Origin: Bacterioplanes sanyensis
Lineage (GTDB): Bacteria > Pseudomonadota > Gammaproteobacteria > Pseudomonadales > Oceanobacteraceae
Direction: 5' to 3'
DNA length: 64,000 nucleotides
Assembly (NCBI RefSeq): GCF_014652515.1
Contig: NZ_BMYY01000002.1
Coordinates: 265,450 to 329,449 of the forward strand
A model generated the notes under the pieces. The model made no database searches and was not told the origin of the DNA. It saw nothing but the letters and a program-made list of their open reading frames with translations. Within the stretch, counting starts at the first letter, position 1; the number at the start of each line of letters is the position of its first letter. The position numbers and the translations under genes were made by a program. Below, piece after piece: positions 10,403 to 18,043 of this stretch.

Positions 10403-11298
10403 TGAAGTTGCTGTGTCTCGATCAGCACCAAGCCATGGCGACTGCGCTCAGCAGCGCGCTAGGGGCAGAGCAGCTGCCGTTGGAGCAGAGGCACTTTCCC
10501 GATGGTGAGCTGTATTTCAATTTGCCGGCTGACGTCAGCGGTGAAGACATTGTGCTGCTGTGTCACTTGCATCAGCCCAATGATCCGGCCATGGCGATCT
10601 GGTTTTTGGCTCGTCATCTGCGCGATATGGGCGCCGGCAACATCATTCTGGTGGCGCCGTATCTGGCGTATATGCGTCAGGATATTCGCTTTCAGCCTGG
10701 TGAGTGCCTGACTTCTAAGTATTTTGCCGAGCTGATCAGCCAAGCCGTGGATGGTTTGACCACCATCGACCCGCATTTACATCGCTACAACAGCTTGGAT
10801 GAGATCTACCGCATTCCCAGCCGAGTATTGCACGCGACAGACGCCATTGGTGATTATTTGCGTACCTTGGCAAAGCCGTTGGTGATAGGCCCAGATGCCG
10901 AAAGTGAGCAGTGGGCGACAGCGGTGGCCAATGCGGCCGGCTGTGATTATTTGGTTCTTAATAAGCAACGCAGTGGCGATCGCGAGGTGGCCATAGATGT
11001 GCCTGATATTCGCCATTATCAACAGCACACGCCGGTGTTGGTGGATGACATTGTGTCTACCGGCCGTACCATGTTGCGCACGGCTGAGCAGTTGGTGCAG
11101 CAAGGCTTGCCCAAGCCGCTGTGCATCGCCGTGCATGCGGTCTTTGCCGAAGGAGCTGAGCAAGAAATGCGTGCCGGCCCCATCGCCGATATCGTCAGCT
11201 GTGATTGCATCCCTCACCCAAGCAATCGTATCGCCACCGCCGGTTTGCTGGCGCCGGCCATTAACGATCTGATGGACCAGATCAGGAGGTCAATATGA
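10402..11298 (+). CDS. PRPP synthetase-like protein (archaeal-like second paralogue)
   Basis: Ribose-phosphate pyrophosphokinase family, 298 aa. The ATG at 10402 (TGATG overlap with the preceding stop) is preferred to the GTG one codon upstream. Landmarks are HFPDGELYFNLP, PYLAYMRQDIRFQPGE (canonical [10 protein letters not shown]), TIDPHLHRYNSL, a flexible loop KQRSGDREV and the PRPP loop VDDIVSTGRTM near residue 214. The RQD-RFQPGE pattern resembles archaeal (class III) enzymes more than the housekeeping copy at 57738-58679. It ends in an ATGA overlap with the next gene. It could make or consume PRPP, or handle ribose 1,5-bisphosphate; activity is inferred. Confidence 0.85.
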   Translation: MKLLCLDQHQAMATALSSALGAEQLPLEQRHFPDGELYFNLPADVSGEDIVLLCHLHQPNDPAMAIWFLARHLRDMGAGNIILVAPYLAYMRQDIRFQPGECLTSKYFAELISQAVDGLTTIDPHLHRYNSLDEIYRIPSRVLHATDAIGDYLRTLAKPLVIGPDAESEQWATAVANAAGCDYLVLNKQRSGDREVAIDVPDIRHYQQHTPVLVDDIVSTGRTMLRTAEQLVQQGLPKPLCIAVHAVFAEGAEQEMRAGPIADIVSCDCIPHPSNRIATAGLLAPAINDLMDQIRRSI

Positions 11299-13745
11299 CT
11301 CAGACCAACCCTATGCCGTTAACTATGAGCGCTGAACAGTGTTATCAGCAGGAAGAAATCGCTGCTCAGGCCCTGCAACATCGTCAGTACGACCCTCATT
11401 TTGCCCGTTGGGCGGCAGGTTGTGGTGTGATCGAGCACAGTGATCGCACTCAATTACAGGTCTACGAGCTGGCCACGGCGCTGGTCGAAAGCGGCCACAT
11501 GGCAAAGCGAGAAGACTGTTATCGCAAACTGGAGGCGCTGGATCAGCTGTGCAACCAAGCCATGTGGCTGGTGGTGCACATGACCTACGCCAAACAGCTA
11601 TTTCTCGATGGCCGCGATTTGGCAGCGGAGCATTTTAAACGTGATCCGCAAGGTCACACAGGTGGATCACTTAACATGGTGCCGGCCTATGCCGGCATGC
11701 TGGCCATCAATCACTTAACTCAGACCCACCGCGATTGGCTGATGGGACAGGGACATTGCGTGGCGGCGGTGGATGCGTTGCAGTTGTTGACCGGCACGGC
11801 GTTGCCTGAGCGCCGCCAGCAGTATGCCCTCAATGACGACGGCCTGAGTCAGTTTATTGCCGATTTTTATAACTATCGCATTCGCCCAGATGGCAAACCG
11901 TTGTCGCCTTTAGGCTCGCACGTCAACGTGCACACCGCGGGTGCGAGACTGGAAGGCGGTTATTTAGGTTTTGCTGGTCTGCAGTACGTGCATCAGCCAC
12001 TGCCGGGTGAGCGCTTGGTGGCCTTTTTAAGCGACGGTGCTTTTGAAGAGCAACGCGGTAGCGATTGGGCTGCGCGCTGGTGGCGGGCAGAAGACTGCGG
12101 CTTGGTTAGCCCTATCATGATTGCCAATGGCCGCCGTATTGATCAGCGTACCACCGTGGCGCAGCAGGGCGGTGTGGATTGGTTTGTACAGCATCTGCAT
12201 CATCAAGGCTTCAACCCCTTTGTGATCGATGGACGTGATCCGGCGGCGTTTGTCTGTGCCATTTATTTTATGGAGCAGCATTTGCAGCATGCCGGCGACA
12301 GTGTGCAAGCCGGCAAAGCCAGCTACCCAGTGCCTATGCCTTATTGCATTGCCGATACTGAAAAAGGCTTTGGTTTTCCCGGTGCCGGCACTAACGCTGC
12401 TCATGGTTTACCGCTGGGCAGTAACCCTCGCCAAGATGCTGATGCGCTGCGTTATTTCCATCAAGGTGCCAGAGCTTTATTTCAGCCTGTAGAAAAGTGG
12501 CAAGCTGCCTGCGCTGAGCTGAGCCAACCTAGGCCGATCTGGCGCCCAGCGGCCGTCACCATCAACCGTCATGAGCCGCAGTGGCGCGATAAGCCTGTGT
12601 CACCTATGGCTGCCATCGACCAGTACTTTGTTGATCTGGTGGAGGTCAACCCACAGCTGCGGGTGCGAGTGGGCAACCCAGATGAGCTGCGCTCAAACCG
12701 TATGAATCAAACCTTGGATCATCTACATCATAGGGTGACTGAACCAGAGCAGGGCGCCGCTGAATCCACCGATGGTGCGGTCATTACCGCGCTAAACGAG
12801 GAGGCCGTAGTCAGTGCTTGCCTGGCCAATCAGGCTGGTCTCAACCTGGTGGTGTCGTATGAGGCCTTCGCCAATAAAATGCTGGGGGCTTTGCGCCAAG
12901 CGATTATCTTTGCCCGTCATCAAAAAGAAGTCGACGACCCAGCAAGTTGGTTGGGCCTGCCGGTGATATCAACCTCTCATGTGTGGGAAAACGGCAAAAA
13001 CGAGCAAAGCCATCAAGATCCATCGCTGGCGGAAAGCCTGCTGGGCGAGATGTCTGATATGGCGCGGGTGGTGTTTCCGGCCGATGCCAACAGCGCCATG
13101 GCGGCGTTAAAAGCGTGTTACGGCGATTTAGGCACGGTTTGGAATTTGGTGGTGCCTAAATCCACCATGCCCGCTGTGATGGATGCGCGCCAGGCCGAGG
13201 CTCTGGTGCAGGATGGTGCGATTTGCCTGCGCGGTCACTGTGCTGCCGAGTTACAGCTGGTCGCTTGCGGTGCTTACCAGTTGCAACAGGCGCTGTTGGC
13301 CAGTGATCGGCTGCGTGAGCTAGAAGTGGCGCACTCGCTGATTTATTTGCTTGAGCCTGGCCGCTTTCGGGTGGCGCGCGACGAGTTCGAAGCGCAGGTT
13401 TTAGCCAGCGAAGCGGTGTTTGAGTCCTTGTTCCCAGCGCGGGTACAACAGCGCGTATTTTTGTGCCATACCCGCCCAGAAGTACTGCTGGGCCACGCTC
13501 GCATGTTGGATCTGGGGCCGCAGCACACGCTGGCACTGGGTTACGTTAACCAAGGCGGCACCCTCGACAGCGACGGTATGTTATTCGCTAATCGCTGCAC
13601 CTGGGCCGATGCCGTGGCGGCGCTGGCACGTTTAAGTGATCGTGATCCGCAGGACTGGCTCAATGCCGAGGAATGGGCCGCTATTTGCGGTCAAGGTGAT
13701 CCGTATCAGATCATCCGCGATCCTTATCCGCCGCTGCCATCTTAA
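11295..13745 (+). CDS. Divergent phosphoketolase-like ThDP enzyme
   Basis: 816-residue protein of the XFP (xylulose/fructose phosphate phosphoketolase) fold. ATG start with a full AGGAGGT ribosome site and a 4-base overlap with the gene before. Homologous segments include GHTGGSLNMVPAYAG near residue 120 (canonical GHGGP), SDGAFEEQRGSDW near 246 (canonical GDGEAETG), NPDELRSNRMN, SYEAFANKML and SHVWENGKNEQSHQDPS near 572, which keeps the conserved His. The diphosphate/Mg motif keeps Asp and the downstream Asn (IANG) but changes the flanking Gly to Ser and Glu to Ala. Canonical enzymes make acetyl phosphate; another ThDP reaction, such as a ketopentose-phosphate conversion, is possible. The 3' end overlaps the convergent tonB-like gene by 35 bases. 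Confidence 0.8.
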   Translation: MTQTNPMPLTMSAEQCYQQEEIAAQALQHRQYDPHFARWAAGCGVIEHSDRTQLQVYELATALVESGHMAKREDCYRKLEALDQLCNQAMWLVVHMTYAKQLFLDGRDLAAEHFKRDPQGHTGGSLNMVPAYAGMLAINHLTQTHRDWLMGQGHCVAAVDALQLLTGTALPERRQQYALNDDGLSQFIADFYNYRIRPDGKPLSPLGSHVNVHTAGARLEGGYLGFAGLQYVHQPLPGERLVAFLSDGAFEEQRGSDWAARWWRAEDCGLVSPIMIANGRRIDQRTTVAQQGGVDWFVQHLHHQGFNPFVIDGRDPAAFVCAIYFMEQHLQHAGDSVQAGKASYPVPMPYCIADTEKGFGFPGAGTNAAHGLPLGSNPRQDADALRYFHQGARALFQPVEKWQAACAELSQPRPIWRPAAVTINRHEPQWRDKPVSPMAAIDQYFVDLVEVNPQLRVRVGNPDELRSNRMNQTLDHLHHRVTEPEQGAAESTDGAVITALNEEAVVSACLANQAGLNLVVSYEAFANKMLGALRQAIIFARHQKEVDDPASWLGLPVISTSHVWENGKNEQSHQDPSLAESLLGEMSDMARVVFPADANSAMAALKACYGDLGTVWNLVVPKSTMPAVMDARQAEALVQDGAICLRGHCAAELQLVACGAYQLQQALLASDRLRELEVAHSLIYLLEPGRFRVARDEFEAQVLASEAVFESLFPARVQQRVFLCHTRPEVLLGHARMLDLGPQHTLALGYVNQGGTLDSDGMLFANRCTWADAVAALARLSDRDPQDWLNAEEWAAICGQGDPYQIIRDPYPPLPS

Positions 13746-14490
13746 GCGTTGGGCGAAAAACAAAGGGCTCCTCTAGGTCATCTGGCAGTGGCGGAAACGG
13801 GTTGGCAGCCAATACTGCGCGCACGGCCCAATCGTCTAACTGGCGTGAGCCCGAGCTGACGATGACTTGCACGTGCGTGGCGATGCTGCGGTAGCGAATG
13901 TGCAACTCCAATCGCACTTTGCCCTGCAAGCCGCTTGGTGCCAGCAAGTGTTGGCGCAAGTGCGCCATGATTTGTTGCTGATAGCTGCGCTCACGCGGAT
14001 CACTGCTCCATTGTTGCTCCCCCTCGTTAGCCAGCGGCCGTTGTGTTGCTGGGCGGGGTGTTGCGGGGCTCGCAGCGCTGGCGGGTTTAACCGGTGGGTT
14101 CGCTGACTGAGTAGGCTTGGCGGTGCGGATCGGTTGGGGCGATGGGCTAGTTGATGGCGAGCTCGGTACTTTAGCACTGGCGATGGTAGCAGGCTGTGCG
14201 GGTTGCTTGGGGCTGGCCGGTTTTGTAGGCGTAGCCGGTTGGACTGGCCGTGCAGGTACGTTCATCGGCTGACCGCGCAATGTATGCGCGGGCTGGTGCA
14301 GTATGGGTGGTTGGGTGCGCGTTTGCAGCTGTATTTGTACTTGGGCGTGTTCGGTGGCGGTAACGTCGATATCACTGTCGATGCTGGCCAAAAGCCAGAC
14401 ATGCAGCGCCGCCGATATGCCAATGAGCAGCAGCACACGCAAGCGTCGGTGCCAGGGTTGGCGGGCAGCAATGCGACGACGCAATGACAT
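13711..14490 (-). CDS. TonB-like C-terminal domain protein
   Basis: 259 aa. Arg-rich cytoplasmic start (SLRRRIAARQPWHRR), one membrane segment VLLLIGISAALHVWLLA, a long Pro/Ala/Thr/Ser-rich linker (residues ~65-155) and a TonB/TolA-type C-terminal domain with VIVSSGSRQLDDWAVRAVL and NPFPPLPDD. This is the build of periplasm-spanning TonB homologues that pass proton-motive energy to outer-membrane receptors. AAGGGA lies 6 bases before the ATG. No exbB, exbD or receptor gene is adjacent. It is divergent from the peroxiredoxin gene and shares its regulatory region. Confidence 0.85.
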   Translation of the reverse strand: MSLRRRIAARQPWHRRLRVLLLIGISAALHVWLLASIDSDIDVTATEHAQVQIQLQTRTQPPILHQPAHTLRGQPMNVPARPVQPATPTKPASPKQPAQPATIASAKVPSSPSTSPSPQPIRTAKPTQSANPPVKPASAASPATPRPATQRPLANEGEQQWSSDPRERSYQQQIMAHLRQHLLAPSGLQGKVRLELHIRYRSIATHVQVIVSSGSRQLDDWAVRAVLAANPFPPLPDDLEEPFVFRPTLKMAAADKDRG

Positions 14491-14539
14491 ATCAGTCCCT
14501 TGTTGCAGACCTGAAGCCGGTCTTGTGTTTCTGTTCTTT

Positions 14540-14576
14540 ATAGCTCTGTACTATGAGTTGTATTGGCAAAACTAAT
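14540..14576. promoter_or_regulatory. Probable OxyR binding site
   Basis: ATAG-N7-CTAT-N7-ATTG-N7-TAAT. The known OxyR consensus is two ATAG-N7-CTAT elements with a 7-base gap. The first element is exact in its ATAG and CTAT boxes and the 7-base spacing is right; the second is degenerate. It stands 131 bases before the peroxiredoxin start and 50 bases before the divergent tonB-like start, so it may control both. A -10-like GATAGT lies at 14593-14598. Confidence 0.6.
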
Positions 14577-14707
14577 CAAAACCCCTGATTCTGATAGTGG
14601 TGGTGGGATTAGCCCAAAACGCATTGTATGATAGCCAGTCTTTGCAGTAAGCGGTGACTGTGTTACCGGTGAGTCGCAACGATTAAACCCCACAAGGAGC
14701 TATTGAT

Positions 14708-15310
14708 ATGAGCGTATTAGTAGGTAAGCAAGCCCCAGATTTTACCGTACCTGCGGTACTGGGCGATGGCACCATCGTAGATTCGTACAACTTTGCTGAA
14801 GCCACCAAGGGCAAGTATGCATTGGTATTCTTCTACCCACTGGACTTCACCTTCGTGTGCCCATCTGAGTTGATCGCTCTGGATCACCGCATGGATAAGT
14901 TCAAAGAGCTGGGCGTAGAAGTGATTTCTGTGTCTATCGACTCGCACTTCACTCACAACGCATGGCGCAACACGCCAATCGACAAAGGCGGCATCGGTGA
15001 AGTTAAGTACACCATGGCAGCTGACGTTGATCACGGCATTTGTAAAGCTTACGACGTTGAAACTGCTGGCGGTGTTGCTCTGCGTGGCGCTTTCTTGATC
15101 GACAAAGAAGGTCTGGTACGCGCGGCTAACATCAACGACCTGCCACTGGGTCGTAACATCGATGAGCTGGTGCGTCTGGTTGAAGCACTGCAGTTCCACG
15201 AAGAGCACGGCGAAGTATGCCCAGCTGGCTGGAGCAAAGGCGACAAAGGTATGGACGCATCACCAGAAGGTGTGGCCAAGTACCTGGCAACCGAGAGCGA
15301 CAAGCTGTAA
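14708..15310 (+). CDS. 2-Cys peroxiredoxin (AhpC/Prx family)
   Basis: Thiol peroxidase that reduces hydrogen peroxide and organic peroxides, 200 aa, cytoplasmic. Peroxidatic Cys51 is in DFTFVCPSEL, the conserved Arg in the middle region (ALRGAFLID), and resolving Cys171 in EVCPAGW, giving a typical 2-Cys enzyme. The GG(V/I)G and C-terminal YF-type motifs of sensitive enzymes are only partly recognisable (GGIGEVKY; tail KYLATES). AAGGAG precedes the ATG by 8 bases. It is monocistronic, followed by a strong terminator, with a likely OxyR operator upstream. No ahpF is adjacent, so reduction probably comes from thioredoxin. Confidence 0.95.
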   Translation: MSVLVGKQAPDFTVPAVLGDGTIVDSYNFAEATKGKYALVFFYPLDFTFVCPSELIALDHRMDKFKELGVEVISVSIDSHFTHNAWRNTPIDKGGIGEVKYTMAADVDHGICKAYDVETAGGVALRGAFLIDKEGLVRAANINDLPLGRNIDELVRLVEALQFHEEHGEVCPAGWSKGDKGMDASPEGVAKYLATESDKL

Positions 15311-15325
15311 GCACGGTTTGACGTG

Positions 15326-15354
15326 AAAAAGCCCGCGCTACGCGGGCTTTTTTG
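15326..15354 (+). terminator. Peroxiredoxin gene terminator
   Basis: AAAAAGCCCGCG-CTA-CGCGGGCTTTTTT: about a 12-bp perfect stem followed by T's, 15 bases after the peroxiredoxin stop. Strong Rho-independent terminator; the A-run could also serve the convergent gene. Confidence 0.9.
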
Positions 15355-15401
15355 TGCCTATTTAAACGTTAGGATGCTTCTGAATAATTCGATGCCTTAG
15401 G

Positions 15402-16448
15402 TTAGGTATCGCTTTCAGCGCGGCGAATAATGCGGGTTTGCAAGCCGGCTTCACTCAGCAGATAGGCGGCGGCCTCGCCACGGCTGTCGTCGTGTAGCAA
15501 GTAGATAAAATCCGGTGCCAGCTCACTGGCGCGTTTGCGTAATTGGCTGAGGGGTAGCAACCGTGCTTTTTGCAGCGGTTGAATCGTTGCTTCGCGCTCG
15601 CTACGCACGTCGAGCAGCACGATCCCGGTATCGCTTTCCTCCTGTAGGGCCGGGATATCGGCTTCATTGACGTACTCCAGCACTGGCTGTTTGAGCAGGG
15701 TGGTAAAGTCTTCTTTGCTTAAGACCATGAGTTCACCCGCCGAACTCATGGTGACGGTGGCGTTGCGGGGCAAGTCGCTGATCAGGGCATCTTCACCAAA
15801 TAGCGCGCCGCGATCGAGCGCCGCTAGGGTTTCTTGCTGCGCGCCTTGGCCGCGGCTGACGATGGCATTGCCGTGGCGAATGACATAGCAACAGTCGCCG
15901 GGTTCACCTTCACGCACAATGACCTCACCCAGCTGCACGCTGCGCTCTTCAAAGCGGCTCAGCAATTGCTGAATGTTGGCGGGTGGAATGCGGTTAAACA
16001 GCGCCGAAGTCAGCAGTGTTTCCAGCCAGTCGGTATCTTCGTCGTCTTGATCATCATGCTCATAGGACTGGCGCAACTCTGCCCAAGTGGTGATCAGCTC
16101 CAGATATTGCCTAGGCACGGAGGCGACGGTGCTGTCGGTATGGGTGATGCCAGCGCAGCGGTGAATCGGGTGGCTGCCATCGAGGGCGAGAAAGTTTTCG
16201 TCATCGTCGGCTTGCAGGGTTTCGACATGAAACTGCTCGTCAGCCAAATCGACAGCACCAGCCAGCAAAAAGTGGCAGTTACTGTCTTCTTGGCCACGTT
16301 TAAACAGGATTTTTTTCGAAGGCCACTTGCTGATTTGAAAATGCGGCAACAACTCGGCAACGGCATCCGCTGAAAGATCATCAAACGGCACAAAGTGCTG
16401 CAACCGGGATACCAGTGCTGTTGAATTGGGTGCCGAGGGTGTGGTCAT
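15402..16448 (-). CDS. Double cyclic-nucleotide-binding protein with degenerate rhodanese tail
   Basis: 348 aa from the ATG at 16448 (a TTG nine bases upstream would add three residues). The N-terminal part (about 15-125) looks like a degenerate cNMP-binding beta-roll; the second (about 150-270) is clearer, with EVIVREGEPGDCCYVIRHG and ALFGEDALISDLPRNATV, the phosphate-cassette region. The C-terminal part (about 275-345) is rhodanese-like (VLLDVRSERE) but the place of the catalytic Cys reads LLHDDSRGEA, so sulfurtransferase activity is unlikely. No DNA-binding HTH, kinase or membrane domain is visible. Probably a cytoplasmic sensor or adaptor; partner unknown. Convergent with the peroxiredoxin gene. 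Confidence 0.82.
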   Translation of the reverse strand: MTTPSAPNSTALVSRLQHFVPFDDLSADAVAELLPHFQISKWPSKKILFKRGQEDSNCHFLLAGAVDLADEQFHVETLQADDDENFLALDGSHPIHRCAGITHTDSTVASVPRQYLELITTWAELRQSYEHDDQDDEDTDWLETLLTSALFNRIPPANIQQLLSRFEERSVQLGEVIVREGEPGDCCYVIRHGNAIVSRGQGAQQETLAALDRGALFGEDALISDLPRNATVTMSSAGELMVLSKEDFTTLLKQPVLEYVNEADIPALQEESDTGIVLLDVRSEREATIQPLQKARLLPLSQLRKRASELAPDFIYLLHDDSRGEAAAYLLSEAGLQTRIIRRAESDT

Positions 16449-16540
16449 GACTGCCAAGCCTGTTTTTATTCGCTACCGCAAGCATAGCAAAGCCCCAGAG
16501 CCCTGACTCAAGGCAGGAGCCTCCTGATTCAAGAAGCCCG

Positions 16541-17257
16541 CTATCCTTCCGGCAGCGTCAGTGCCGCTGCCACGGCGTCCAGTTGTTGGCTATCGAAAGC
16601 ATCAATGCCAGCGCAATGCGGCACCTCGCCTAGGCAAGGAATGTTGTTCTGGCTGAACCAGCGCCGTAAAAACTGAACGTTTTCCGCTTGTACCTGCATG
16701 TCTGGCTGAATGGCGTTGGCGACCCAACCGGCGACTTGGCGGCCATGGGCCAGCAGCATTTGTGCCGTCAGCAGTGCATGGTTAATGGCCCCCAGTTTTA
16801 GACCAACGACCAATATCACTGGTATATCCAAGCGTATGGCAAAGTCCGCCAGCGTCTCTATGTCGCCTTGGCTGCCATCATTGAGCGGCACCAACCAGCC
16901 GCCTGCGCCCTCGGTTAAGTGCAAGTCGGCGTTGATCTCGAGGGATGGCTGGCAAGCGTTTAATAGCTGGCTGACCGAAAGCGAGCGTTGCTCCTGCGCG
17001 GCGGCAATGTGCGGGGCAATGGCGGCTTGCAGCGCAACCGGGTTATGCACATGGTAAGCGTGCTGCAAGCTGCTGTAATGGCGCAGCAGGCGAGCATCGT
17101 CGTTTTGCCACTCGCCTGAGCGCTGTTCGCAACCGGCGGCGACGGGTTTCAGGCCAAAGGTGCTCAAACCTTGCTGATGGGCTTTGTGCAGTAGGGCGGC
17201 GGATACCAGAGTTTTGCCGGCGTCGGTATCTGTGCCGGTAACAAAATAGCGGGCCAT
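16541..17257 (-). CDS. bioD: Dethiobiotin synthetase BioD
   Basis: ATP-dependent ring closure of 7,8-diaminopelargonate with CO2 to dethiobiotin. 238 aa with the P-loop GTDTDAGKTLVS at residues 7-18, the Mg/ATP region LTEGAGGWLVPL and VILVVGLKLGAINHAL. It starts 6 bases after the bioC stop and is last in the bioF-bioH-bioC-bioD operon. Length is normal. Confidence 0.96.
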   Translation of the reverse strand: MARYFVTGTDTDAGKTLVSAALLHKAHQQGLSTFGLKPVAAGCEQRSGEWQNDDARLLRHYSSLQHAYHVHNPVALQAAIAPHIAAAQEQRSLSVSQLLNACQPSLEINADLHLTEGAGGWLVPLNDGSQGDIETLADFAIRLDIPVILVVGLKLGAINHALLTAQMLLAHGRQVAGWVANAIQPDMQVQAENVQFLRRWFSQNNIPCLGEVPHCAGIDAFDSQQLDAVAAALTLPEG

Positions 17258-17263
17258 GGTGAG

Positions 17264-18043
17264 TTACTCGTCCGGTTTGTGGGCCAGCCACCAGTGCAGC
17301 TGGTAGCTCAATGGGTACTGGTCTTGGGCATCTTTGGGGTAGTGATGTTGCAACTGCTGCAGTGCTTTGCGCCCGCCAAGGCCACTGGCGCGGCCAGGGT
17401 TGACGTTGGTGGCGCCAATGGCTTTGAGGCTGCGCAGCAGTGTGCTCATGTCGGCAAACTGCTGGGTAAAGCATTGCTGTTGTTGTTGCGTTAATACCAG
17501 GCCGGCAGCGTCGATGGCCTGGCAAATATCGGCCTGGCTGCTGAAGCGATTGACGTGTGGGCGCTGGTCGATGGCGTGCCAGGCCTGTTGCATTTCTTGG
17601 TGGGTGCCGGGCAATAAGCTGGCGACGGCAATGCAGCCGCCGGGTTGCAGCACACGCTGCCATTCGCGTAGCGTCGCGGCGGGGTTTTCACTCCATTGCA
17701 GCATCAGGCTGGAAACAATGCCCGCGGCACAATTGCTGGCCAAGGGGAGCTGATCCGCATCCGCCTGCAGCCAGTGCAGCTGCGGGTTGTGATACTTGTG
17801 TTGCGCTTGCTGCAACATGCCAGCGGCCATATCGATGCCGGTTAATTGGCGTGTGCCTTTTTCTAACAGCGGTGCCACCGCTGCGCCTGTGCCGCAGCCA
17901 ATATCGAGCCAATGGCCCTGTAGTCGCTGGGGCAGCAGCGCCAGTAGTTGTTGCAGGGCATACTGCTGCACGGCGGCAGCAGCGTCGTAGCTGGCGGCGG
18001 CGCGGCTGAACTGGCGGGCAACGAGACGTTTATCGCGTGTCAT
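17264..18043 (-). CDS. bioC: Malonyl-ACP O-methyltransferase BioC
   Basis: SAM-dependent methylation of malonyl-ACP, which disguises it for pimeloyl synthesis. The ATG at 18043 gives 259 aa beginning MTRDKRLVARQFSRAAASYD, the usual BioC opening; the longer frame to 18196 is rejected. SAM motif I is DIGCGTGAAV, followed by GIDMAAGML and SSLMLQWSENP. The start overlaps the bioH stop by 14 bases, so the two are probably translationally coupled. Confidence 0.95.
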   Translation of the reverse strand: MTRDKRLVARQFSRAAASYDAAAAVQQYALQQLLALLPQRLQGHWLDIGCGTGAAVAPLLEKGTRQLTGIDMAAGMLQQAQHKYHNPQLHWLQADADQLPLASNCAAGIVSSLMLQWSENPAATLREWQRVLQPGGCIAVASLLPGTHQEMQQAWHAIDQRPHVNRFSSQADICQAIDAAGLVLTQQQQQCFTQQFADMSTLLRSLKAIGATNVNPGRASGLGGRKALQQLQHHYPKDAQDQYPLSYQLHWWLAHKPDE

